This document shows positions 40,750-49,727 of a stretch of 61,290 nt of DNA, piece after piece (the first letter of the stretch is position 1; each line of letters starts with the position of its first letter). The DNA comes from an uncultured Pseudanabaenaceae cyanobacterium (GTDB taxonomy: Bacteria; Cyanobacteriota; Cyanobacteriia; PCC-9006; JAAUQQ01): the NCBI GenBank assembly GCA_938002085.1, contig CALLAT010000088.1:1-61290 (forward strand), in the 5' to 3' direction. A program made the translations under genes and the position numbers. The notes below the pieces were generated by a model, which made no database searches, had not been told where the DNA came from, and was given only the letters and a program-made list of their open reading frames with translations.

Positions 40750-41520
40750 TTAAGCGAGTAGTAAGCCGAGGGCGATCGCGACACCTGCACCAATCACGGT
40801 ATTGATCACATTCACCAATTCATTGGTCATCCAATCGAACTTGTCCTGCACTGTTGCTCCAATCACGCTTTCAGCATTTGTGGCGACGAAGGCTGCGATG
40901 ACGCAGATGATCATCCCCAGGGTGGAGTTCATCCCAACGGCAAAGCCCACCATGGCAATCAGTAGGGAGGCGGCGGCGCCAGCAACCGTGCCTTCCAAGC
41001 TCACAGCCCCTTCCGTGCCTCGGGGCACGGGCTTGAGCGTGGTGATTAAGAAGGTGCGCTTGCCATAGGCTTTGCCTACTTCGCTGGCTGTGGTATCCGA
41101 TAGTTTTGTCGCAAAGCTAGCCACATAGCCCAGGGCAAAGAGCGATGCCCAAATTGATGCACCACCATCGCCCCCCAGCTTGGTCACGGCCCAGAAGCCC
41201 AAGGCGCAGACCGTGCCCGCTGCGGCTGATCCCCATACATTTTCAGGGCCGCGAGCGCCGCCGCGTTTTTCAGCAATGCCAGCGGCTTCTTTTTCCGCCA
41301 TGCCAATGCGGGTTACGCCAGACCCCACCAGGAAGTAGAACATCACGACTGCATAGCCCGCCCAGCCCAAGGTGCCCCAAACGGTGACGCCTAGGACCCA
41401 GGCGTGGGCGATACCCATGGGGGTGAGGAGTTTTTTCGGGGCGATCGCGGCGGGCAGCAGCAGGGCTGTGTTGAGCACAATGCCAGTCAGCCAAGGGGTC
41501 GCGAGGAAATCTGTAAGCAT
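40750..41520 (-). CDS. DUF92/TIGR00297 membrane protein (VTE6-like)
   Basis: 256 aa with about six membrane helices. The family hallmarks are TPMGIAHAWVLGVTVWGTLG, the GSGVTRIGMAEKEAAGIAEK loop, RGPENVWGSAAAGTVCALG, the LSDTTASEVGKAYGKRTFLI stretch with its Asp, and KPVPRGTEGAVSLEGTVAG. The plant homolog VTE6 phosphorylates phytyl phosphate to phytyl diphosphate, salvaging chlorophyll phytol for tocopherol; the cyanobacterial homolog is thought to do the same. ChlP, in this window, makes phytyl groups from the same pool, though it is ~13 kb away. Function inferred from family. Confidence 0.87.
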   Translation of the reverse strand: MLTDFLATPWLTGIVLNTALLLPAAIAPKKLLTPMGIAHAWVLGVTVWGTLGWAGYAVVMFYFLVGSGVTRIGMAEKEAAGIAEKRGGARGPENVWGSAAAGTVCALGFWAVTKLGGDGGASIWASLFALGYVASFATKLSDTTASEVGKAYGKRTFLITTLKPVPRGTEGAVSLEGTVAGAAASLLIAMVGFAVGMNSTLGMIICVIAAFVATNAESVIGATVQDKFDWMTNELVNVINTVIGAGVAIALGLLLA

Positions 41521-41720
41521 AGCGGCGGTGGGGGATGGCTCCCTTATCCTACGGTTTAATGCAGCTTTGAGCCTGGGCCGGTGGGAGCACCTAGGATAAA
41601 AGGAAGTGACCGGGACTAAGGGGCGCGGTTTTGCGATCGCCAGGGGGCGAAGCCACTTTCTTGAGCTGAAAAGCGTCTTGAGTCGTAAGTATTCGATTGT
41701 GCTGTTGGCTGATATTTGCC

Positions 41721-42098
41721 ATGAATCTAACGCTAAAAGACCAGGTCGTTGAGATTTTGCTAGAGCCCATGGAGCGGGTCTGGGGCTGCCATGTGACCGG
41801 GAAGATTGAGATATCCCTGGAGGACATCCAATCTCTTTCGGCAGACTGTCCCGAAACTCACTGGCGGGAGCTTCGGGCTCCGGGGACCTATTGGCCAGGG
41901 TTGATCAAGGCGGGTACCTACTATTCCGATTTAGGCCGTGCTTTTTGGTATCTGCGCCCAGGGCAAGACTGCCTCTGTATTGATTTGCGTGGAGGGTATT
42001 ACAAGCGGGTGGTGTTGGGGGCTGAACAGGCTGAGCAATGGAGGGTACAGCTCCAAAATGCGATCGCATCCCTTGATTCAATGGAGCCAGAGCTGTAA
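41721..42098 (+). CDS. Unknown soluble protein, PH-like in character
   Basis: 125 aa from ATG 41721 (MNLTLKDQVVEILLEPMERV). Beta-rich: VWGCHVTGKIEISLEDIQSL, then THWRELRAPGTYWPGLIKAG, then TYYSDLGRAFWYLRPGQDCL and CIDLRGGYYKRVVLGAEQAE, ending in a long helix. The AGTYY..GRAFWYLRPG..CLCIDL order resembles small bacterial proteins with PH-like domains that have no known role. No signal peptide or membrane helix. Confidence 0.7.
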   Translation: MNLTLKDQVVEILLEPMERVWGCHVTGKIEISLEDIQSLSADCPETHWRELRAPGTYWPGLIKAGTYYSDLGRAFWYLRPGQDCLCIDLRGGYYKRVVLGAEQAEQWRVQLQNAIASLDSMEPEL

Positions 42099-42308
42099 CC
42101 GAATGTTTCAGTGGGGTGAGAGTCTCTATGCCACGATTGATTGATTAATGTAATGTAGAGCATCTAAGAATCTAAGGTCGGCAAGTCACAGTGAAATGGC
42201 TTGTGTTGTTGGTTAAAGGCCGATTGATCGTCACTGCCGCAGCCTGAAGCGGCTGATATCTCTAGAATCTTGGCACCCGCTTTTAACAAGGTCTAATAAT
42301 TGACGTCC

Positions 42309-43097
42309 ATGGCAAAGAAAGGTGTGGTTTACTGCGCTACTGGCAGCGGTGCTTACTTGGAAGCCGCTCTGATTAGCGCGATCGCCCTGCGAAATCTAGA
42401 ACCTGAATTACCCATTACGGTTATTTCCGAACAGCGTGAGCTTCCCACACGCTCGTTGTCCCATTACGGCATTGATACGCGCAGCTTTGCGCCTGAGGAG
42501 CTTCCTGCGGAGCATCTACCCTTCTTGTCGCGTTATTTGAAAACGCATCTGATTCATCTGAGCCCCTACGAAGAGACATTATTGCTGGATGCCGATATCT
42601 TGCCCCACCAGCCGGTGCGTGACCTTTGGGCTGCATTGGATCAGGGAGATATCGCCATGGTCAAGGATCGTTTGCCAACGCTTGAGTTGTGCGATCACGT
42701 CTCTGTCGAGGAGAAACAGTACACTTTGAGTCAGGTTGCTCCCACAACAGCTCAGTACAACAGTGGCGTTTTGCTCTGGCGCAAGAATGCGGCAATGGTC
42801 GCTTTATTTGATGATTGGTACCAGGAGTGGCAGCGCTTCCATAAGCAGGACCAGTTGGCATTGATGCGATCGCTCCACAAGACTCAAACCCAGGTGGTTG
42901 GCCTACCGGGCACGTACAATATTTCCCCCATTGATTCCGCGCCTTTGCTGGCTCGGGGGGAGCGCATCCATTTGCTCCATTGCTGGGGTGGCATGGTGGG
43001 TTCCGGTCAGTTTCGTGAAATTGCCCTGGGCCATTGTCCCAGAGCGGTGGAAACCGTGGCGAAGCTTTTGGCAGCGACTCAGGTTGTGGAAGCTTGA
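42309..43097 (+). CDS. GT8-like nucleotide-sugar transferase
   Basis: 262 aa from ATG 42309; a TTG at 42300 is also in frame. The GT-A type fold has the N-terminal VVYCATGSGAYLEAALISAI and the metal-binding DAD of EETLLLDADILPHQP (about residue 95). YNSGVLLWRKNAAM (acceptor-side Asn), DQLALMRSLHKTQTQVVGLP and a final HLLHCWGG follow. This fits glycosyltransferase family 8-like proteins seen next to unknown partners. The sugar is not predictable. Soluble. MuiA-like gene follows on the same strand after 77 nt. Confidence 0.72.
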   Translation: MAKKGVVYCATGSGAYLEAALISAIALRNLEPELPITVISEQRELPTRSLSHYGIDTRSFAPEELPAEHLPFLSRYLKTHLIHLSPYEETLLLDADILPHQPVRDLWAALDQGDIAMVKDRLPTLELCDHVSVEEKQYTLSQVAPTTAQYNSGVLLWRKNAAMVALFDDWYQEWQRFHKQDQLALMRSLHKTQTQVVGLPGTYNISPIDSAPLLARGERIHLLHCWGGMVGSGQFREIALGHCPRAVETVAKLLAATQVVEA

Positions 43098-43174
43098 GGG
43101 CACTGTTGCGAGCTGTAACGGTCAGTTTTATAGCTCAAGGCTAAGCTAGGGGCGTTTATGACGCGTCCCCAGCT

Positions 43175-44839
43175 ATGACCTCTTCCGAAACTGCCTTGGC
43201 CCCGGTATTAGATAGTCAGATTACCCAGGTTACGGTTTACAGCAATCAGGCTCGTATTCAGCGCCAAGGTAAATTCGAGCTGAGTGGCCAAGAGCAGGAA
43301 TTGGTGATTGAGGATTTGCCTGCGAGCTTGCAAACTGAGTCTTTGCGGGTGAGTGGTCAGGGAGAGGTCGCGGTTCGGATTTTGGGTGTGCGATCGGAGC
43401 GGCTGTTTTCGAGTGAGGCCGTTTCGCCTCAGGTGGCAGAGCTGGAGCAGCAGCGAGAGAGATTGAACCAGGAACAGCGAGCATTGTTGGATCGCCGCAA
43501 GGCTGCTTTGCTAAACCAAGGCTTTGTGCAGCAGCTCAGCGAGGGCTTGGTCAAACCGCTGTCCCGTAGCCTGTCGAAGCAACAGATTTCTACGGAAGAA
43601 ACGGCAGCGTTGATGGCGTTTATGGGCGATCACTACAGCAATCAAGCAGCGGGACTCTTTGCGTTGGATTCTGAGCAAAGGGAGCTGGAGCGCAAGATTA
43701 AGGCGAACGAACAACAAATCCAGCAGCTTCAAGTTGTCCGACCCAGGGAGAGTCAGCGGGTGGTGGTGGCAATTGCGCCCAGCGGTAGCGGTCGCTTTGA
43801 GCTGACGTTGTCTTACATGATGAATAACGCCAGTTGGAAGCCGATTTACGATTTGGATGTGGTGACTGCGGAGCGGTCTCTCACCCTTGATTACCTCGCC
43901 GAAGTCCAGCAAACCACGGGAGAAGACTGGACCGGAGTAGCGCTGACGCTTTCAACCGCCAAGCCAAGCCTGGGCTCATTGCCCCCCAAGCTCAAGCCCT
44001 GGTATGTGGATGAGCGACGCCCTTTGCCCACTCCCACCCGACCCATGGCAATGCTTCAGCGGCGTGCGCGCCCATCAGGCTCTTACGATAGTATGCGCGG
44101 CTACGATAGTATGCGCGGCGAGATGGAGGAAGAAATGCAGGAAGAGGAGATGTCCAATGATCTGTCTAGTCCCGCTGCTGCACCGGAGCCAGCGGAAGTT
44201 GTGACAGCATCTGCTAGTCAGTCAGGCTCTGTTGTGACGTTTGCTGTGGGCGGAGGCAGCGATATTCCCTCCGATGGCAATCCCCATAAAGTGATGCTGG
44301 TGCGCGATAGGCACCCCGCCCAGTGGCAGCATATTGCCATGCCTAAGCAAGTCAGCTTTGCCTATCTTCAGGCGACGGTGCAAAATCCTAGCGATGGCGT
44401 GACGTTGTTGCCTGGAAAAGCCAACATCTTTCGCGATGGCATGTTTGTGGGCAAAACGCAGTTGCAAAACACCGCTCCAGGGCAGGAGTTTCGTCTGGAT
44501 CTAGGCATTGATGAGGGCATTCAAATTGAGCGGGAGTTAACGGAACGCCAGGTGAGCAAAAAGCTCATTGGTGGACAACGGCTGGTGACCTATGGCTACC
44601 GGGTCAAGCTGACGAACTTGCTGGAAGAGCCGGTGGAGCTGAAGTTGAGCGAGCAGTTGCCGGTGAGTAAAACCGAGAAAATCAAAGTGCGCCTGAGCCA
44701 GGTAACGCCGAAAATTGAAGTTGGTGAACTGGGCTTGTTGGACTGGCAACTGAGCCTGGGCGGTGGAGAGCAGCAGGCGGTGAGCTATCAGTTTGTGGTG
44801 GAGCATCCAGTTGACTTACCAGTGATGGGATTGGGCTAA
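43175..44839 (+). CDS. Mucoidy inhibitor MuiA family protein (DUF4139/DUF4140)
   Basis: 554 aa. The N-terminal DUF4140 block (ITQVTVYSNQARIQRQGKFE, EDLPASLQTESLRVSGQGEV) and a coiled coil (QQRERLNQEQRALLDRRKAA) come first. The DUF4139 beta-sandwich follows (VVVAIAPSGSGRFELTLSYM, MMNNASWKPIYDLDV, LAEVQQTTGEDWTGVALTLS, and the ending ERELTERQVSKKLIGGQRLV). A low-complexity insert of acidic residues, with YDSMRG twice in a row, sits at about residues 304-325. Named after a locus that suppresses mucoidy; the biochemical role is unknown. No signal peptide is visible, so location is unclear. Confidence 0.83.
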   Translation: MTSSETALAPVLDSQITQVTVYSNQARIQRQGKFELSGQEQELVIEDLPASLQTESLRVSGQGEVAVRILGVRSERLFSSEAVSPQVAELEQQRERLNQEQRALLDRRKAALLNQGFVQQLSEGLVKPLSRSLSKQQISTEETAALMAFMGDHYSNQAAGLFALDSEQRELERKIKANEQQIQQLQVVRPRESQRVVVAIAPSGSGRFELTLSYMMNNASWKPIYDLDVVTAERSLTLDYLAEVQQTTGEDWTGVALTLSTAKPSLGSLPPKLKPWYVDERRPLPTPTRPMAMLQRRARPSGSYDSMRGYDSMRGEMEEEMQEEEMSNDLSSPAAAPEPAEVVTASASQSGSVVTFAVGGGSDIPSDGNPHKVMLVRDRHPAQWQHIAMPKQVSFAYLQATVQNPSDGVTLLPGKANIFRDGMFVGKTQLQNTAPGQEFRLDLGIDEGIQIERELTERQVSKKLIGGQRLVTYGYRVKLTNLLEEPVELKLSEQLPVSKTEKIKVRLSQVTPKIEVGELGLLDWQLSLGGGEQQAVSYQFVVEHPVDLPVMGLG

Positions 44840-45166
44840 GTCACTATTTTCAGTATTCTTACGACCTTTTGGAATCAGTAATTTAGGTGAAAATCGAGCC
44901 TTCAAGTGGCATAAACACCGCAGCCTAAGAGCTATAAAAGCAGCAAAATAGAGGCAAGGTACGGGCTAAATGATATTCGGTAATCTGAGGGACTCCAGCT
45001 GCAATAGCTAGTTTATAGCAACGGCCTGACTTGTTAGGACGTTGCTATCCACATCGCTGACTGCCATCTCTAAGTTTGACCATTTATGAATGTACTAAGT
45101 GGTGTGACCACAGCTATAGAAGCATCTTTGAACCCCGATAATGTTTGAATCCTTGGAGAACCTTGA
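44840..45166. other. 327-nt intergenic region
   Basis: AT-rich leader before the diguanylate cyclase gene. No small gene, known riboswitch or repeat recognised. Confidence 0.45.
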
Positions 45167-46471
45167 ATGCCCAGGCTGTCTCGAATGTCCCAGCGGGGCT
45201 ATCAATTCCTCTGCCGACATATCGTGCTCATTCTGGTTAGTTTGTTGTGCTTGGGTCTAGGGATTGGCCTGGCAGGTAGCTATAACTTGTCGGTTCAGCT
45301 GGTGGAGTCTCAGGCTCAGCAATATGCCAGTGTGACAGCCAATACTTTGAATCAAACTCGGGTTTTGTATAGCGAGAACGTTGTTCAAGAATTGCAATCC
45401 TTAGAAGGGGTGACGATTAGTCCGGAATACCATGCTATTCCGGGTGGGATTCCTAATCCTGCGACGTTTTCAATTGAGCTGGCCGAGCAATTGAGCGATC
45501 GCAAACAAGGGTCGCTCGTGAAGCTTTACAGTGACTACCCTTTTCCCAATCGTGCTTCGACTGGAGGGCCACAGGATGACTTTGAGCAAGAAGCCTTAGC
45601 CTATCTGCGTCAGAATCCATCTGCTTCATTTCATCGCAAGGAGAAGGTGGGAGATCGTCTCACCTTCCGCTATGCAGAAGCAGTTCGCATGAAGCAGAGT
45701 TGTGTGGAATGCCACAACACATTGCCCTCCAGTCCAAAGACAGATTGGAAGGTGGGGGATGTACGAGGGGTCGTTGCAATTACTCAACCCTTGGATAGTG
45801 TTCTCCTCATTGCTCAGCAGGGGTTGCGTAATATTTACGCAATGCTGATTGTGATTACACTATTAGCGATTGTGGGATTAAGCCTGGTGATTGGCCGCTT
45901 CCGGTTGATTCATGTTGAGTTGGAAGAGAAGGTTGGGGCGCGTACGGCGGAATTGAATCGATTGGTGAATTTGGATGGTTTGACACAGATTGCGAATCGC
46001 CGCCACTTTGACCAAACTTTGGATGAGGAGTGGCGTAGGGCGGTGCGCAATCCACAGTCTCTATCGCTGCTGATGTGTGATGTCGATTTTTTCAAACAGT
46101 ACAATGACACCTACGGTCACCAGGCGGGGGACGATTGCTTGCGAGCGGTGGCGCAAGCGTTGAAGAATAGCGCCCAGCGAGCAGGGGAGACCGTGGCTCG
46201 TTATGGGGGAGAGGAGTTTGGGATTATTTTGCCGAATATTGATAGCGATGATGCGGTGAAGTTAGCGAATTTAATTCGTAAGCGATTGGCTGGTTTTCAA
46301 ATTCCCCATGCGACGTCGAAGGTGGATTCTTTTGTGACGATTAGCATTGGCATTGCGACGCTGGTGCCTGCAGCAGGCGGGAGCTGTGAGGCGTTGGTTG
46401 AGGGGGCGGATCAGGCGTTGTATGAGGCGAAGAGGTTAGGGCGCGATCGCCATTCCATCTGGATTGGATGA
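45167..46471 (+). CDS. Diguanylate cyclase with CxxCH (DUF3365-like) sensor domain
   Basis: 434 aa. Membrane helix 1 (about 18-38) and helix 2 (about 224-244) bracket a ~185-residue extracytoplasmic DUF3365/Tll0287-like domain. It carries one heme-c-type motif, C179-V-E-C182-H183 (MKQSCVECHNTLP). A short coil leads to the cytosolic GGDEF domain: DGLTQIANRRHFD, DVDFFKQYNDTYGHQAGDD and the intact RYGGEEF at 346-351 for GTP/metal. The usual inhibitory RxxD just upstream reads RAGE, so product inhibition may be lost. It should make c-di-GMP in response to a redox, gas or light signal sensed through heme (inference). Confidence 0.86.
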   Translation: MPRLSRMSQRGYQFLCRHIVLILVSLLCLGLGIGLAGSYNLSVQLVESQAQQYASVTANTLNQTRVLYSENVVQELQSLEGVTISPEYHAIPGGIPNPATFSIELAEQLSDRKQGSLVKLYSDYPFPNRASTGGPQDDFEQEALAYLRQNPSASFHRKEKVGDRLTFRYAEAVRMKQSCVECHNTLPSSPKTDWKVGDVRGVVAITQPLDSVLLIAQQGLRNIYAMLIVITLLAIVGLSLVIGRFRLIHVELEEKVGARTAELNRLVNLDGLTQIANRRHFDQTLDEEWRRAVRNPQSLSLLMCDVDFFKQYNDTYGHQAGDDCLRAVAQALKNSAQRAGETVARYGGEEFGIILPNIDSDDAVKLANLIRKRLAGFQIPHATSKVDSFVTISIGIATLVPAAGGSCEALVEGADQALYEAKRLGRDRHSIWIG

Positions 46472-46699
46472 CCCAGAGCAGTGAGCTAGTAGAACGTTGT
46501 GCTGCCCTGGCTCGGGCTCCAGATTAGAGCTTGTGCGGGAAACAGTAGACTTTGGAATCCAAACACTTTTAATGTTGATATTTGTTTTGGAAAATAGGGT
46601 TCTTGAGGCTATCCAATGCTTAGCTAAGATCTCGTGACTTGTAGGATAGGCTTTGACGGAAGCTCAACTACTTCTGTCACTCCTTGTGGTTCATTTCGC

Positions 46700-47725
46700 C
46701 TAATACCGAATTCTCGGATCAATGTAAGCACTGGCAATATCAATCAAAATACTAGCCACCACCACAATCGTCGAGAAGAACACAATAATTCCCTGTACCG
46801 TCGGATAATCCCGCGCCGAAATTGCCTGATACAAACGATTCGCCAACCCCGGCCAAGAGAACGTCACCTCCGTCAGCAACGCTCCACCCAACAGCGCCGC
46901 CAACATCAACCCCAAGATTGTAATCACCGGAATCAGCGCATTCTTCAAGGCATGGGCAAACACAATCCGTTTCTCCACTACGCCCCGCGCCCGCGCCGCT
47001 TCCACATAATCCGACTGCAACGTCTGGCGCAAATTCACCCGCACAATCCGCTCAAAAATCCCGCTCAGCAAAATCCCCAACGTAAAACAGGGCAACGCCA
47101 AGTAATAAATCGCCGTCCCAAACTGAGCAAAATTAAACGTCAACAAACTATCCAGGGTGTACAGCCCCGTAATGTGCGTTGGCGTATCAATACCAATGGG
47201 AAAGCGAGTACCAATGGGGAACCAGCCGAGCTGCACCGCAAAGATTAACTGCATTACCATGCCCGCCCAAAACGGCGGCACTGCGTAGGTGATGATGCCA
47301 AACAGACGTCCACCCAAGTCAAAAACACTATTGGGCCGCGTCGCTGAGAATGAGCCGAAGCTGAGGCCAATGAGAAATGCGATCGCCAAACTAATAATCG
47401 CTAACTCCACCGTGGCCGGGAAAAAGCTTTGGATAATTTCCACCACCCCCTGCCCCCGCGTTGCCAAGGACGTACCCAGATCAAAATGGAACAGCTTCCC
47501 CATGTAATTGAGATACTGTTCCAACAGCGAGCCCGACAACCCTAGTTGCTCCCGCAACGCATCCTTCGTTGCAGGCGAAGCCTTTGGCCCCAAAATCACA
47601 TCCACCGGATCCCCCGGCGTGGCCCGCAACAGCAAAAAGACAATTGACGTGATCGTCAGCACCATCAGGGGGGCCAGCGCAAGCCGGGCCAGGATGTAGT
47701 AGCTCAGGGAACGGGCGCGGGACAT
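46700..47725 (-). CDS. ABC transporter permease, DppB-like
   Basis: 341 aa with six membrane helices. The start is LARLALAPLMVLTITSIVFL, followed by the conserved RATPGDPVDVILGPKASPAT loop. The EAARARGVVEKRIVFAHALK segment is the EAA loop that contacts the ATPase. The end is LIDIASAYIDPRIRY. This is the first permease of a dipeptide/oligopeptide (or nickel) family-5 importer. It sits 86 nt after the binding protein gene, in the same operon. No second permease (DppC) or ATPases (DppD/F) follow in the window, so they must be elsewhere or are absent. Confidence 0.93.
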   Translation of the reverse strand: MSRARSLSYYILARLALAPLMVLTITSIVFLLLRATPGDPVDVILGPKASPATKDALREQLGLSGSLLEQYLNYMGKLFHFDLGTSLATRGQGVVEIIQSFFPATVELAIISLAIAFLIGLSFGSFSATRPNSVFDLGGRLFGIITYAVPPFWAGMVMQLIFAVQLGWFPIGTRFPIGIDTPTHITGLYTLDSLLTFNFAQFGTAIYYLALPCFTLGILLSGIFERIVRVNLRQTLQSDYVEAARARGVVEKRIVFAHALKNALIPVITILGLMLAALLGGALLTEVTFSWPGLANRLYQAISARDYPTVQGIIVFFSTIVVVASILIDIASAYIDPRIRY

Positions 47726-47768
47726 GGCAGAAAGGCCCTAAATCAAGGCAGATTAACTTAAACAACGG

Positions 47769-47796
47769 CTAGGGACATGGCATAGCATGTCCCTAG
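47769..47796. repeat. Palindromic repeat copy 2 (GGGACATGGCAT type)
   Basis: ctagggacatg - gcatag - catgtccctag, a perfect 11-bp stem. It lies in the operon gap between binding protein and permease genes (transcribed right to left). Shares gggacatggcat with 3655-3677. May weaken or regulate downstream expression. Confidence 0.72.
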
Positions 47797-47810
47797 AGAA
47801 CGATTGATTC

Positions 47811-49448
47811 CTACTGAGCAGAGACCTTCTTCAACGTCTTGAAGGGAATCTGGGACGTTGGTAATACAGCAGCGCCTTCTACGTAGCCCTGGGCAAAGAG
47901 ATAATCTTTGTTGGACCACAGAGGAATAAAGGGTACATCCTTGGCCAAGGTGTCCTGAAGCTCCGTAAGCATTTGCTGACGCTCTGCTGCATCGGTTGTG
48001 GTGCGCTGATTATCGAGCAGCTGGTTCACATCCTCGTTGTAGTAGAACGAGCCCTGGTAGTTGCTCTCGCCGGAAGTACAGCCTTCCGCCACAGAGCCTT
48101 CCTCACAATCCATAAAGGGTTGCAAGTAGCTATCAGCATCCAGGTAATCTGGTGTCCAATCCAACATGAAAATGGGGTAAGCGCCCTTGTCCAAGTTTTC
48201 ATAAGCCGTTGCCGATTCCACACCCTCTAGGTTGAGGTTGAGGATGCCGGGGAGGGACTGGTCTGCGATCGCTTTAATCGTATTCGCAGCCTGGACATTG
48301 CTATTGATATTCGAGCGATACCAAAAGTCCAGAGTCAGCGGATTGCTTTCGTCGTAACCAGCCTGGGCTAGGAGTTCCTTGGCCTTCTCCGCATTGCCAT
48401 CCACCGGTTCAAAGACTGCTTTGGAGCCTTCGACGGTGCCAGGCACAAGGCTATAGAGGGGCTCAACTTGGCCTTGAAAAACGCGATCGCTCAGCAACTG
48501 ACGGTCAATAACTGCTGCCAGAGCCTGCCGAACTTCCGGCTGATCCAAGGGCTCACTCAAGACATTCACGCTTAAGTAATGAACGCCCAAGCCTTCATTT
48601 TCGATGACCTGTAATTTGTCTTTCTCAGCTTCTCCCTGGAGAGACTTCACCTGGTTGGGATCTAGGTTTTGATAGGCGACATCCACAGCACCAGTCTTGA
48701 TCGCATTGAACAAGGTGGCAGAGCTGGCATAAATTTGCAGATCAATGCCCTTATTGGCCGGAGCATCGCCCCAGTAATTTTCATTGGCATCTAGTTTGAG
48801 CGTGTCGCCACCGTCATAGGAGACCAACTTGTAAGGGCCGGTGCCGACAAATTCTGTGGACTGAAACTTACCTTCGCCAATTTCGTAGGCAGCGGGAGAC
48901 ACCGCGCTCATGCCCGGAAATGCAAGGATAGAAGGGAAAGCGGCAAAGGGCGCTTTGAGTTTGATGGTGAGTTCGTAATCGCCCGTGGCCTCAATGGATT
49001 CCACCTGATTGGAGAGGAGCGAGGAGGGGCTGCCCGCATTCTCAATGAAGCGATTGAGAGAGAAGACCATGGCTTCTGCATTAAAGGCTTCACCATCGTG
49101 GAAAGTGACGCCTTCTCGCAGGGGAATGGTGTAAGTGAGCCCATCGTCACTAACCGTAGGTAATGCCGTGGCGAGTTGTGGCAGCACGTCTGGTTGGTTT
49201 GGCTCTGTTGTGTAGAGGCGATCACCCAGGTTATATAACAGGTTCCCTGACAAGATCTCGTAGGAATCTGCGGGGTCCAGAGTGCGAATCTTAGCGGTTG
49301 TTCCCAGAATAATGCGGTCTGGGTCACCCGTAGCCTGGGGCGTTGTTGTGGCCTTACAGCTCACCACCAGCATGGCACAGAGAATCATTACGCTCAAAAA
49401 ACGACCTGTCCAGCCCTGAGAGCTTGTCGAAAACCGTCGCCAATGCAT
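47811..49448 (-). CDS. ABC transporter substrate-binding lipoprotein (family 5, peptide)
   Basis: 545 aa from ATG 49448; the longer ATG at 49583 adds 45 residues of non-signal sequence. The N-terminus RRFSTSSQGWTGRFLSVMIL followed by CAMLVVSC is a lipoprotein signal. Then come RIILGTTAKIRTLDPADSYE, DGLTYTIPLREGVTFHDGEA and AEAMVFSLNRFI (SBP_bac_5 hallmark), ending DVPFIPLWSNKDYLFA. It binds peptides (or another solute) for the DppB-like permease downstream. Lipid-anchored in the periplasm. A long structured leader precedes it (49577-49655). Confidence 0.92.
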   Translation of the reverse strand: MHWRRFSTSSQGWTGRFLSVMILCAMLVVSCKATTTPQATGDPDRIILGTTAKIRTLDPADSYEILSGNLLYNLGDRLYTTEPNQPDVLPQLATALPTVSDDGLTYTIPLREGVTFHDGEAFNAEAMVFSLNRFIENAGSPSSLLSNQVESIEATGDYELTIKLKAPFAAFPSILAFPGMSAVSPAAYEIGEGKFQSTEFVGTGPYKLVSYDGGDTLKLDANENYWGDAPANKGIDLQIYASSATLFNAIKTGAVDVAYQNLDPNQVKSLQGEAEKDKLQVIENEGLGVHYLSVNVLSEPLDQPEVRQALAAVIDRQLLSDRVFQGQVEPLYSLVPGTVEGSKAVFEPVDGNAEKAKELLAQAGYDESNPLTLDFWYRSNINSNVQAANTIKAIADQSLPGILNLNLEGVESATAYENLDKGAYPIFMLDWTPDYLDADSYLQPFMDCEEGSVAEGCTSGESNYQGSFYYNEDVNQLLDNQRTTTDAAERQQMLTELQDTLAKDVPFIPLWSNKDYLFAQGYVEGAAVLPTSQIPFKTLKKVSAQ

Positions 49449-49576
49449 AGATTCAATCCTTGATTTTGCCCCTGAATGGGCATAGTTGACTTGGTTGCAG
49501 GCCTGGAGTGAAATACGGCCAGAGCCCCTGCAATAGCTGTGGAAGAATTTTATCAGGTTGCGCCTGACCCATTGAT

Positions 49577-49655
49577 TTTGCAAGGCCCAGAGATATGTGG
49601 ACGCAGGGAAGCAGTCTCGAAAGCGAGCCCCAAATCTCTGGGACCGGTTCTAACA
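49577..49655 (-). promoter_or_regulatory. Structured leader of the peptide transporter operon
   Basis: On the - strand, cccagagat pairs with atctctggg with ~40 nt between them, and the interior holds smaller inverted segments (ctcgctttcgag). It is 130-205 nt before the binding-protein start. It does not match TPP, cobalamin, guanidine or glutamine riboswitches as I know them. It could equally be the 3' region of the gene at 49728. Confidence 0.35.
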
Positions 49656-49727
49656 ATGCAGGGCTGGAAGTCGAATGGGGCCAATAACCACGCCCATAGG
49701 ACTGCCTAGATTACTTTCGGTGAAGAC

